A stretch of 64,000 nucleotides of DNA, from the NCBI GenBank assembly GCA_037976565.1, contig CP137671.1, positions 12,709,229 to 12,773,228 of the forward strand, in the 5' to 3' direction. The first letter of the stretch is position 1; each line of letters opens with the position of its first letter. The translations under genes were made by a program, and so were the position numbers. This DNA comes from Mesocentrotus franciscanus (taxonomy: Eukaryota > Echinodermata > Echinoidea > Camarodonta > Strongylocentrotidae). Below are positions 22,344-33,347 of the stretch, piece after piece. The notes beneath the pieces were generated by a model, which was not told the DNA's origin, made no database searches, and saw only the letters and a program-made list of their open reading frames with translations.

Positions 22344-22930
22344 TGCCCGGTATTTGGTCAATATCAAGTATTCGGTCAGACAGCCGTTTCAACAGTCAGC
22401 TGTAACAAACTCAAAAATAATTTATGAGCCACGAAACTTGCACAAATCAGGCAGTTGAACAACTTATCCTAACTCTCAAAATTAAATCAGGTATAGGGCC
22501 CCGGAAAGATCTCAAAATTAACTCGAAATTGGTCAGTGTCGCACAACTTTATGCACTTCCGGGTTCTGTTAGCACATGGGTTAGCATGCATAGCCATATG
22601 TAGAAGCCTATTGGGAAATAACTACGTGTGCTGGTGCAATGAATTTAGTATGTGTGTGAAGAGGAGCTCCATCGCAGCGAAATTGCAAATGACGCACTTT
22701 TCGCCGTGCAAGAGGTATTCATACATTACTTGCCATGCATGCGATAGCGCTCGTCCAGCTAGTATTCGGTCAGTCAACGCACTGACATTCAGTGCTTTGA
22801 GTTTGTGGCGCAATTGTGTGAAAATAGTGCGCAAAATACGCTTCGCTCCTGGCCTTGTCAACGGAGATACCATGGTACCACGCTAAAATCGCGTGACCGA
22901 ATTCTAGGCGGCGCGACCGAATACTGGGCA
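22344..22930. mobile_element. 587-bp inverted-repeat element (MITE-like)
   Basis: The left end TGCCCGGTATTTGGTC and the right end GACCGAATACTGGGCA are inverted with two mismatches. Both continue into subterminal copies of GTATTCGGTC or GACCGAATTC. A further AGTATTCGGTCAG lies inside at about 22,762. The interior is GC-richer than its flanks and has no transposase. No target duplication is clear. Confidence 0.6.
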
Positions 22931-24057
22931 GAAAACTGCTCCTTCTTCTCTCGGTTATATTTTACTTAGCATCATTCTATATTTTAAGTGACTTTAAAAT
23001 CCTGTTAGAGTACTAATTTTCTTTTCTTTTGATGGGTAGATTGCCAAATAAAGGAGGTACGAATTCAATATATGAGCGATTTCCCCTTATTAAGCTTAAA
23101 GGGGCACCGTCCCGGCAGTGTAGTTATCGCTGCTCTAGTCGTCGCCATCTTGGTTCCGAAGATCGACTTCTAATTTGCATACAGCTGTCAATCAAAGTGC
23201 TGCGCTTGTGTATAAATCATTCGCGACCAGGAATAATTAAACCATTCACTGGCGGGGAAATGCATTTTATGAGGGACAATTGTTTTGCTAAATGTCTGTG
23301 ATTTACATCAAATAAATGGAAATTAAATCTTTATGAACCATTCTTTACTGATCTTTGGCTGTCTCAAAGTGTTATAATGCGTATATTTATTCAGATATAT
23401 CCTTTTTCATGCATTGATTGTAATATATGGAGGGAAATGCCCTTCGTAGTAGTGGAATATGCCACACCCCTAGACTTTGGGTTTTGGGCTCGTCGATTAG
23501 GCATAAGGGGTGTTCAGAAATTATACCCACAAAATAAGGGATGGAGTCAGGCTAAGTCATATATTAAAAAATGTGATTATATTTCCTTGTATTGATAAAA
23601 TATTACATTGCTTTTTTGACCTAAATTGCAGTACTCAAATTTTCTGCTAGTCTTTTATCTATCTTCCAGTTCAAAATTTCCCCTTATCTAAAAATGGAAT
23701 GTCTCAAAATGATACTGGGTAACGCTGGGCCAGCTGGGCTTGGGAAAATCGAACAGGATGACGCATCGTTGATGAATGCGCTAAGAATTAGGCTTGCCAA
23801 CCAGGCACCGTTTGTAATTGGCTGAGAAAATGTTCTTTGATAATGAGAAATAACGAGTTTTGGTAGAATTTTACAATATCATAATTATTTCATAAATAAT
23901 TGTTGAATATCTGAATCACGATGAGCCTTTATTTCAAGATGTAAAAGCAGCCACAAATACATTGAACACCATAATGGGCTGGTAATTTAGACTAGTACAA
24001 TCCATGCCTTAGTTGCCTCGTAAGGAATGTAGGTTCATTGACCGAGTTTTCCTTATA
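22931..24057. other. No gene recognised
   Basis: A short plus-strand ORF near 23,377-23,595 has mixed composition but no splice context and no recognisable domain. A GC-richer patch around 23,096-23,180 holds nothing I can name. Confidence 0.4.
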
Positions 24058-24247
24058 CAGTCAAACCTGCTTTAGTGACCACCTGTCTACAAAGACCACC
24101 TGTCTACAAAGACCACATTTGTTGATTCCCTTGAAAATGGTTTCTCATTAAAACATGTACTAAAGGAACCTGTCTACAAAGACCACCTGTCTACAAAGAC
24201 CACTTTTTGTGTTTCCCTTGGGCGGTCGCTATAGACAGGTTTGACTG
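24058..24247. mobile_element. 190-bp Tc1/mariner-pogo-type MITE, copy 1
   Basis: The ends are CAGTCAAACCTG and CAGGTTTGACTG, flanked by TA on both sides (24,056-57 and 24,248-49), the target duplication of the Tc1/mariner superfamily. The interior contains four copies of CTGTCTACAAAGACCAC. A second, nearly identical 190-bp copy lies at 56,584. It has no coding capacity. Confidence 0.85.
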
Positions 24248-24670
24248 TATATTGTTGAATATAAATACATAAAACAAAACTAATCTTCTTCTGAAGAATG
24301 TCTTTCGATTGGTTCGATTACTGCAACTTTCACCCTTATTTCCATTGTATTTCTTTAGTGAATGTATAATTTAAAGAAATTATATGAAGTTGATATTTGT
24401 TCTTTGATTAAATTTTTGCTAAACTAGACTCTATTTCATATAGATCTAGGTCTAGATCTAGTCTAACCATTTTTTTTTTTTTTTTGGGGGGGGGGAGGAG
24501 CATTTCCATTTCTGACTAATGATGTAAAAAAATAGTCTATATTAGCATGGACCTAGTACTAGGTCCATATTAGCCTATTACTAGATTCTACTTCCGTAGT
24601 AGACTAGGTCTAGTTTGTACGGTTAGAAGATGTATTTATGTTCTTTCTTTTGCATAGGCATAACAATTAG
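24248..24670. other. AT-rich gap with homopolymer runs
   Basis: This gap contains a T run followed by a G run at about 24,470-24,497 and repeated TAGATCTAG words. No gene is visible. Confidence 0.5.
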
Positions 24671-24969
24671 TTTGTTGTTGTTGTTATTTTTTCATCATCG
24701 GGCCAAAAAGGCAGATATTATGAAAGAAAGAAGGAAAATGAAAACACCTACGAAGTCTCAGACACGGACGGACAGAGCACAGAAGTTCAACGTGTTTGTA
24801 TATTTATGAATGACATGTACACATCAGCGACGTACACAAGACTCACACGGGTCACACAGCACACACAAGTCAATAGCTCTCTCTCTGTTTTATCCCTCCG
24901 TTTTTCGGAGATCAGCGAGTTCCTCGCAGTTGAAGTGGTAGGCTGTGTAATAAATATGCTGTATCGTCC

Positions 24970-27340
24970 TTAGTTGGAGGGTATGGAGTGCAGGCGATGG
25001 GCATGAACTTTATATAGATAATGAAGTGTCATTTTCAGAATTGAGTCATTGACAGTGTAGGGAAGGGATGGATCATATGGCAGGAGAATAGCACAGGTCA
25101 AATGGGAGGGGTCCTGGGTGTCGAGCAGGGGTGTATTTGGTGCAGAGTTGGAGACATTACGTAGAAGCCTGCTGACTCTGTCAATAAGTTCTTCCAATAG
25201 GTTGACGGTAGCCGTACAGGCAGCCACGACGTGTGTGACGGTATCGTCCTCAAGATTGCATAGAGGGCACTTAGTGTTGGTTGCTTTCTTAATTTTGGTG
25301 AGGCGGGTTCGGGTGAGGTAGGTAGATGTGAGGAGCTGTGCTCTAATGGTCAGTGCCTGTCTAATTATTGTTGATGGTGGGTCTTTTGGGTAGAGGTTCC
25401 TTGGGTTGACGGATTTTCCATGCAAGAATGCGAGGGACGTCTTGGTGGCAGCTCCTTCCCGTGTAGCTTCCTCAACTGCAGCAGAGATTGAGTTCTTAAC
25501 TCTGCGTTTCCAGGAGATGTAGGGAATGGGATCATTAATTAGGTCCTCAATGGTTGGAAGCTTGTACACAGCCAGAATAACTTTCAGGCTTTTTACTGAG
25601 GGAGTGTCACTGCTGAGTGCATGTAGAAAGGTCCGGCGCTCGAATCTGGTGGTGTCGAGGTCAAGTAGTTGGCCGAGCAGCAGTAGTTTCTCTTGGCCAA
25701 TTCTTTGACTGATTGGTATGAGGCCTGTTAGGAGGAACACACTCTCATCGGCGGCTGTGACAGGAATGCCAAGGATGCGCTTGAATAGGTGGGTCTGTGC
25801 ACGGTTTAGTTTGCTTAACATTGACTTATTGAGGAGTAAGATGGAGGTTCCGTAGAGCATCCTGGGGATGCAATAGATGTTCCACAGGCGTATCGAGAGA
25901 AGAGGGACAAGTCCCAAGGTATGGGCACCTGCACCGCAAAGGGCGTAAAGGCATTAAGTCCCTTTGATATGATGTAATCCGTCGGGTCGGTCTGTGATGA
26001 TGACCTTGTGATCCCAAGATGTTGGTGAGAGTCTTTTCGGGATATAGTGAGGTCACCCATTGTCCACTCCTGTTGGCTGTCCATCTTTCGAGCATTCATC
26101 ACCACAACTGCGCTCTTAGTGGGATTGATTTTATAGCGCCACTCTCTTGTGTATGCTTGGGTTGCCGTGATCATCTCTTGCAACTGTGATGGTGTGTTGC
26201 TGATCAAGGCGACATCGTCAGCAAGCACAATGACACCGGAGTAGCGGCCGTTAATCATGCATCCGAGCTGGCAGTCTCTGAGCTTCTTGATGAGACCATC
26301 AACGAACAGTGTATATAGTGTGGGAGAGAGGACTCCACCTTGACGGACACCCTGTTGAATATGGATGGTTTGTGTGACCCTTCCATCCCAGAGGACTTGG
26401 CTTTCCATTCCGTTATAGAGGTTGTGAATGATGTGCTGGATATCCGGATCAGCTTCAGATTTCCTTAGCTTATGGAGTAAGCCAAGGTGCCATACTTTAT
26501 CAAACGCTTTCTCTGCATCCAGGAAGCAAATGTACAAGGGTCTCTTTTTAGCTCCTGTGATCTCAATTGTGAGTTGAAGGCACAATGCAGTCAGTTGACA
26601 TGAGAAGCCTTTGCGAAATCCAAACTGTAGTTGGTCGGGGATGTCTTTGATGGACAGCTGTGTCTCGAGGCGAGGCTTGATGCAGGTTTCAAGCAACTTG
26701 GTGAGCGTTGGAGTTAGTGTGATGCCTCGGTAGTTACGTGGATCCTGAGTGCTTTTTCCTTTACCTTTGTGGAAGGGCAGAATGATTCCTGTCTTCAGTG
26801 ATTTTGGGCAGTGTCCACTTTGTAGGATTGCATTCAGGAGGAGGAGCAGGAGTCTTCGAGCAATCACGCCGAGGTGTTTGATGTGTTCTGCGCTGATATT
26901 GTCAGGGCCGCTGGCTTTGCCTGGTTTGAGTGAGTCTATCGCAATCTGGAGCTCCGGATATTTCAGGCGTGATTCATGATGGTACTGGAGTGTCGATGGG
27001 TCTTTTGTAGAGGCACGTTGGGTACTCTCAGCTGGCATATCTGCGCAGTCTATGCTTTCCTCGGATGAAAGGAGGTGAGAGGGATTATATGCCAGGTCTG
27101 TGAAGTACTTGTGCCATCCGAGTATGACTTCTTGGCCGTCAAACGTGTGACCATCATATTCAATGGAGGTCGTTGTGTTATGTTGCTTGTTACCTTTGCT
27201 CTTCTTTATCAGGTGGTAGAAGAGTGTTTGGTCCGAGCGTGAGGCTGTTTCAACTTGCTTTTGGAGATTACGTCGTTGGATGGCATTAGCTTGTCTCAGG
27301 CAGCTCCGAAGGACTTCTTCTCTTTCAAGTGTTCCTCATA
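24970..27340 (-). pseudogene. LINE ORF2, reverse transcriptase and C-terminal Cys/His knuckle
   Basis: The RT domain occupies about 27,038-25,930. Visible blocks in order are LKPGKASGPDNISAEHIKHL, FRKGFSCQLTALCL, YICFLDAEKAFDKVWH (catalytic Asp), GVRQGGVLSPTLYTLFVDGL, VIVLADDVALIS (the catalytic DD pair) and KINPTKSAVVVM. The frame opens upstream to at least 27,330. At about 25,920 the frame shifts and the protein continues in the 25,917-24,970 frame with the thumb region (IPRMLYGTSILLLNKS) and a knuckle CPLCNLEDDTVTHVVAAC near the C-terminus, then stops at 24,970. The catalytic residues are intact; the frameshift inactivates it. The enzyme would copy element RNA at a nicked target site. Confidence 0.9.
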
Positions 27341-27369
27341 TCTTCTTCCTGTCTTAGCACCACTTTCCT

Positions 27370-28585
27370 TCAGCCACATTTTTCTGGCTTTCTGGGTATT
27401 GTTGTATGCTGCTTGAACTTGTGGTGTCCATTCAGGTTTGCCCTGTTTCTTCTTGGAGAGAACTGTGTGAGGGCTAGAGAGGTCATCTGTATTGTCGAGT
27501 TGAATTCTTGCAATAGTCTGTCGATAGAGGAGTCATCAAGGAGATTCAAGTTGTTGTTTTGAAAATGAGAGATGCTGTTCTTTCCATGGGAGTGGTATAT
27601 TTCTCCTGTATCGTTTTGCGCCCAACAGAGTGCCATTTGATTTTCATCCGGTGTAGGGGGGTGCTCTGCGAGTTATCACCGAAGTCAGTGCGTCTTGCAA
27701 CCTTGGGTTGAAGTAGTCGACTTGTGATGACCATAAGGTGATCCGAGGTGTTAGTCAGTTCATCCCCAGTTATCTCCGTATTAGAGTACATGGGAAGCTC
27801 ATCGGTTGGCACAAGAAAGCCGTCGATGCTGGATTTATGTCTTCCATCATCTGTACAGTAGGTATGGTCATTCTCATCACAGTGTGCAGCTGTGAGGCTC
27901 GAGAGTGCATGCTGAAGCATGAAGTCTTTTAGAATAGATCCTGTCTTTTTGGTCTGGGTACTGGAAACAGTATCAGCGTTGAAGTCTCCAGCAATGATTG
28001 TTGAGGAAGATGGGTAACTTTCTCTGATTTGTGTGATGCTTGCAAGACAGTTGAGGTAGTCTGCTTGGTCATTTAGGGATATTCCACAAGGCAGATAGCA
28101 GCAGATTACCACAAGAGTTTCTGTGGAGTTTCTCAGGCGGATGAAGGCTGCGACAATTCTTGGTGATTCACATGGAATTTCTTTGCATGTCACAGATAGC
28201 GTGTTCCGTATGAAGAGGGCTACACCGCCCTTGCCTCTTGTTCGAGTTTTGTAGAAGGAGTCCGCCGTTTTTCTGCCTGCTTGGTGATAACGGAGTGGTC
28301 TGGACTGACGGCACTTAATATCAGTGTGTTGTTGTCTGTTAGCCAGTGTTCTTGGATTCCAAGGATGTCAATAGACTTGAGCCTTTCTTGCAGAAATGCT
28401 GTGATGGTTGAGAGCCCTCTTGTGTTGAAGGTTCCTAGAACGATGTTGGGTTGGCCATTAATTGGTTCTGGTATTTTCACTGGTTTATGTTGGAGTGGAG
28501 AGGGTCCATGGCAGTTTGTGTTGAATGCAGAGTAGTTTATTGGATGGGCGTTGTGGGTAGGAGACGGAGGCTTGAGTCTGTGCAT
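27370..28585 (-). pseudogene. LINE ORF2, AP-type endonuclease domain
   Basis: The conserved catalytic blocks of an apurinic/apyrimidinic-like endonuclease are seen in order: VLGTFNTRGLS (Asn) and GIQEHWLT (Glu) in the 28,585-28,220 frame, then IIAGDFNADT (Asp/Asn), SSIDGFLVP and TSDHLMVIT (Asp/His) in the 28,193-27,546 frame. A frame break lies near 28,200-28,220 and another near 27,610, after which the linker to the RT continues in a third frame to about 27,370. In an active element this domain nicks the target DNA to prime reverse transcription. Confidence 0.85.
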
Positions 28586-29484
28586 TCTATGATTTGTTTG
28601 TGTAGATGCCTTAGGCTTGGTAAGCAGATAAGTTCTGGAGTGTTCATTGGTTGAGTCAGGATGTTTAAGGCAGTCATGGTGAGGTAGTAGGCTTTCTCTA
28701 GGAGGGCAATGTGCGTTAGGGTTGAGGCACGGCCATACTGAAAAACCGGCTGAGCGGTTTGATTGATGCTTGGGGGTTGGTCGGCACTCTTTCTGGAGCT
28801 GTGAGAATGGATAGGAATGGGGATTCTTCGATCGTCCAGGGTGACTGGCACATTCGAGCTATTTGCACTGATGGGTAGTGACTTTCCTCCCCTTTCTGGG
28901 TACCATTTTCTATCAGTCGGCAGATTATCCTGGATAGGGTCACTTGGCAATGCAGCATGATCTAGGTTTGTATCTCTGGAACCAGGATTCTCACGGGTTG
29001 GTGCATTGATTACTTCTTCATCTGGGTTTTTTCTCAATGTGCGTCTGGTTGGGTTTGGTATCGAAGGGGGAGATGGGTGATCGATCCAGATAAAATGTGA
29101 TGTTGGAGAGTCCATTTGATCCTTCATGCAAGAGGTGAGGTAGGGGTCCTTAGCTTTAGCTTTTGAGGGAGTCCGTTTGTTGTGAGATTGGTCTACGCTG
29201 GGGTTGAGTCTTTTGGGGTTAGACTCGGCTTTGGGAGGAGATTGTGTCGGAGTCGTGACTGAAGAGGTTTTCTTATGCCATTCCCGATGGGGAGTGATCG
29301 AGATACCATAGGCATTCGCATTCATTGGTTGCATGTATGCCATGCGAGGCATTGGGTGATCAGGTTTTGAGGGGTTCTGCATGGGGGTTTTCGGCTTTTT
29401 AGTAGGCAAACTGTGTTGAATGGACTGTTGACTGGTAGAGGCTGGCATGTCCGAGTCCGACGGGCGTTTTTTGTCAGGTCTCAA
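28537..29484 (-). pseudogene. LINE ORF2, Pro/Ser-rich N-terminal extension
   Basis: The frame starts at an ATG at 29,484 and encodes about 315 low-complexity residues rich in Pro, Ser, Lys and His (for example PTKKPKTPMQNPSKPDHPMP). It precedes the endonuclease and overlaps the next frame by about 50 bp, so a single-base frame break probably separates them. It is a linker-like extension with no recognisable domain. Confidence 0.6.
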
Positions 29485-29566
29485 AGGGCTTCGGGCTTTG
29501 GTCTTCTCTTAGGGGACCCTTCAAATCCCCTTCTGGCCATGTTTGAGGGTTTCCTGTATGGGCTTG

Positions 29567-31332
29567 TCATAGAGGGTAGGTATTAGGCTGTCTAGGTGAG
29601 ACGTGTTGTTTTTGCTTTTGAGGAGATCTTTTTGAAGCTGTCCACTGTGACTGCTGTCTTTGGGCTGTAGTTTTGAAGGGCTCGCCGGTTTTAGAGTGAG
29701 AGATCAATGGGGAATCACTACAAGTGTCAGAGCGTTCAGGTGAGTCCATCTCTAAGAGATCTTCTAAGACATCAAATCGATTGCTAGTTTGAGGCTGTTC
29801 AGCGAAGAGCGGGTTTTTCGGCATTACAGTGTTGTCGAACAGGGATGCTCTGACATTCAGGTGTGCGGCACTTGTGTCTAGCCCGTTTTTTAGGCACAGT
29901 TCCTGTAGGAGGTCATTTGCAATGATAAGTTTAGACTTGTTATGTTTTAGATCTCTGATTGTCAGTTTAAGATCAGCAATTTGAGCTTCCTTCACAACAA
30001 CCAGGTCTTTATCACCTTCAAGTCTGCGCAGAAAGGATTCATTCTCTCTCTTTGTCTGGCATAATTCTGCTACTACCTTTTCATGCTCTTGCAAGATTGT
30101 AGTCTGAATGTTTTCCAAGGATTTTGAGGCAGATTTTGCTACTTTGAGTGTCTTCTCCAGTGCAGTGCATTTGTCACAGGGCTTTGTCGAGCCAACAGGT
30201 GATTGCAGATCTGTTTTATTCAGAGCAGTGGTCTTAGATTCTTCAGTCTGAGTTACTTTGGAAACTACTATATTATCCGGGATGTGGATTATGCTGGTTT
30301 GGGTAGCTTGATCTCTGTATTTCTCATCGGGACCATGGGTATTTCCAGCATGGATTGAGTTCTGTGATTTGGGGTTTGGAAAAAGTGGATCATCAGAAAT
30401 AGGGATGTGTTCTTGGGAGCTGTCATCACAAATTGGTGGAGGAAGTGAACATGCCTCATCCTGCATGACTTCATTCATATTCTTCTGATTTGGTGGTGAC
30501 TGTGAGCATGCATCACATTTGAAGATTTCTTCTGGGGAAGTAAGTCTGGAGATTTCCGTTTGAGAGAGCCCCAGGCATGAGTAATGATGCCAGTTTTCAC
30601 AGTCCGAGCACTGAACAGCTTCTTTGCAGGCATGTGTGAGACATAAGGTGCAGGCGATTGTTTTGTCATCTTCGTGGCAATCACAGGATGTTTTCTCTTT
30701 GGATGTCCGGCAAAGTTGTGAGATACTGATGAGGAGAGTAGAGAGATCTGCATTCTGAAAGAAGTTTGGGTGGTTTTGTTTCAGCCTGATAGTGATCCAG
30801 GGAAGGACTATATCACCGAGGTATTCAAGGTGTTTTCCATGAAGAATCATTTCACATGTGTTGAGGCGTAATTGGATTTCGAATTGTTTCCACTTTCCTT
30901 GTTTGCCAGAGGTGAGCCTATTGTAAAATGTGTAGCCCACCGAGTCATACCCGGAGAGGAGTAGCTGGACCAGGAAGCTGTGAGAGGCGTGCCGTGGAGA
31001 GGGCTCTGGTCTTTCATTAGACCACAGAGTGTATCTTTTATTCCTTGCAGCACTCTTTGAGGTATAATGACTGTTAATTGCATATCTCCATTTTTACCGT
31101 GAGCACTATCTTTTACAAAATATTGGATGATTTTGCCATCAAGGCTATGTCTCTTCTTAGATATAGTCTTATCTTTATCAGACAGGCCCTGGCTATTTTG
31201 GTTGCCGTTTCTCTCGTCTGGATTGTGTGCTAAAGAATCCTTGAGTGAGTTTGGGCTATTACAATTAGCTGAGACATTTTTTCCATTAGACCTGCGACTT
31301 TTGTTAGCTTTCTTGGTCTGTGCCATTGTCAA
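29567..31332 (-). pseudogene. LINE ORF1 with PHD finger and coiled coil
   Basis: The ATG at 31,332 opens a Lys/Asn/Ser-rich start (MAQTKKANKSRRSNGKN). The frame shifts near 30,950-31,020 and continues from 30,940 for 457 residues to TAA at 29,567. Next come a globular stretch (LEYLGDIVLPWITIRLKQ), a PHD-type zinc finger (CDCHEDDKTIACTLC, then VQCSDCENWHHYSC, then FKCDAC), and a long heptad-like region (about 30,180-29,890, CTALEKTLKVAKSASKSLE onward). Such ORF1 proteins bind element RNA and form ribonucleoprotein. The PHD finger is known in CR1/L2-group ORF1s. One frameshift disables the copy. Confidence 0.85.
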
Positions 31333-31384
31333 GTTTGTTCGTATAACACAGGGTACGGGTATACGGAGAACAAAACAGATTTAT

Positions 31385-32440
31385 ATTCTAAGGGTTTCAG
31401 GCACACGGTATATATATATATATATATATATATCTGCTTCCAGAGATTTCTCTAAATCAGTGTCACAGATACATAAAAGAGTACAAGAAAGGGTACTATT
31501 ACAAGCTTAGTGGGCACATCGATGTTTACAGCAAGTAGTATGATCACAAGCAGAGCATACAGCACTGAAAAATATTAACACGCATACACGAGACTAGGTG
31601 CTCGACAAAGACTTCACAAAACATCGAGTTCATATACAGGTACAGGACGGTACTAGAGGGCACAATACAAGACTTCACAGTACAATTACGTAGGCTACAT
31701 ACACAGTAGTAGACAGCTCGTAGTCAGAAGATTGACGAGTAGAGAGTACGTAGAGATGGTATGACACAGCATGGACAACATATACATGTAGTACTTGAGG
31801 ATGGAGGGTGATCACAATAGGCTTTACAGCACATCGAGTTCACATGCAGGCACAGGACGGTAATAGAGGGCACGATATTACAAGACTTCACGGTACAGTT
31901 ACGTAGGCTACGTACACAGTAGTAGTCAGTACACACAAGACACAGTCAGATTCAGAAGATTGAGACGTAGAGGTACGTAGAGATGGTAAAACACAACATG
32001 GAGAACATTTAGTACATACCATGCACAGGGTTCCGAGTCTAGTGAAATATATTTGGTACTCAGCCTGTTAAGCCTCGGATTTGGAGTCTTGACTAAGATG
32101 ATTTCACTAACTGTAGCAATCAGGGCAGTAACGATTCTTGGCCGCGTCACACTAGTACTACTAGACTGGAAGTGGAACTATCTAGCACTAACTCGAGTCT
32201 AGCTCTAAGGCAAAGCAGCAGGAAGTATTCAGATTGATGAGGTAAAGCTTAGGCATATTTTCCAGCTGTACATCAATGTTGACTAGGGTGAGGAGATCAA
32301 CTATTTCTTGTTGTAAGCTGTGGAGTACCACTCACTGGAGGTGAGCAACTGATATAGCTGATCAGGGTATGAGATAAGCTGTCCCAGACGGCAAAAGTAG
32401 TGTATGGGACTGTATGGAGTTTTGGCGCCTTTTATAGATT
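31385..32440 (-). repeat. LINE 5' region with TA run and internal direct repeats
   Basis: A TA microsatellite lies at about 31,408-31,431. Two related blocks at about 31,609-31,790 and 31,823-32,020 share CACATCGAGTTCA, ACAGGACGGTA, AGAGGGCACGATA or similar, TACGTAGGCTAC and ACGTAGAGATGGTA, with a period of about 213 bp. Tandem 5'UTR subunits are known to carry promoters in some LINEs, so these may be promoter monomers. That role is inference. Confidence 0.65.
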
Positions 32441-32450
32441 AGCAGAGTAA

Positions 32451-33345
32451 GGTGAAACTGGGTAGATTTCCATAAATCTATCCCCACAAAATTGTAAAAC
32501 GCGCTAGATTATACAATTCAGCAGATCCCTAATCATTTTCTAGCAAGTATTAAGCCAAATGACTATTCAAAGACAGAGAATATGATCAAATATTGAGCAG
32601 CAAATTTTGAGCAGCCCATCGCATGCAGCCACACTGAGTTTGTATCTATAGCGCTTGCAACAAAACGGCTCACGTCGAACAAAACTTACCACAATTTAGC
32701 GGAAACAAATATAACACGCAATATATGTCCACCAAGATGAAACAAAATCATAAAGTTTTCGAAATAAAGTTAAACAAAATAGAGACAGCGAACAGAAATA
32801 CCAAAAAAGAAAAGAAATAAAAATGAAGATGGACGGTTCGTTGTCGCACAAATACGTGTGTATCGAATGGAGGGCAAAGTATCGCGAACACGCCTTTGTT
32901 GCTGGGCCTGGGCGCGGCAGAATTGGCGGGCAACAATTAGCCTATGATATGAATATTCATGTCGGCTCGTGCGGTTTTTGACTGAAACAACCAATAATGG
33001 GTCTTCTAAAATACATAACTTAGGCTGCGATTTTTTCTAAGACGAAGTAAAGAGTGCTCTGATTGGCTAATATTTTTCTGCAGAGTCTGACGAACTCTGA
33101 GGTCACCAGCCATTCTAGTTTTTTTTTGTAATCACGGCCTGCCTTCTCCAAGCCAGCTGATCGCTGCCGATCATGACGTCACGAAAGTGGGCGGAAACAG
33201 CAGCCGAATCTTAGAGCCCAACTGTACATAGAAGAAAAATAGACATAGTATTTTTGTATCTGATTTATAAATCAGAAAATTAGATCTAAATAAAGAAAAT
33301 CGTGGGAGAAAGTTTTTGGGACCAATTAAAGCGGGCCACAATCGG
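32451..33345. other. No gene recognised; CpG-containing patch at the right
   Basis: AT-rich to about 32,820, then more GC and CpG with a TGACGTCA (CRE-type) palindrome at 33,174. Short ORFs here have no recognisable domain. Confidence 0.4.
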
Positions 33346-33347
33346 CT

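Larger units (their letters stand above)
24671..32450 (-). mobile_element. Nearly full-length non-LTR retrotransposon, frameshifted
   Basis: On the minus strand the order is a 5' region (about 32,450-31,333), ORF1 (31,332-29,567), ORF2 with N-terminal extension, endonuclease and RT (29,484-24,970), a 3'UTR and an (AAC)n tail at 24,690-24,671. At least four frame breaks interrupt the ORFs, so the copy is inactive, but conservation is high enough to call it fairly young. The 5' limit is approximate: I place it where the composition changes near 32,450. No flanking target duplication could be confirmed. ORF1 with a PHD finger plus AP-endonuclease ORF2 fits the CR1/L2 group or a related clade; the RT signature LADD is not enough to choose. 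Confidence 0.85.

Noticed and set aside
23377..23595. 72-residue plus-strand ORF of mixed composition
   Set aside because: No splice signals, no recognisable domain, and its length is within chance expectation for this much sequence.
31600..32030. LTRs of an LTR retrotransposon
   Set aside because: The direct repeats lie only on the 5' side. The coding order (ORF1, endonuclease, RT) and the AAC tail are those of a non-LTR element.
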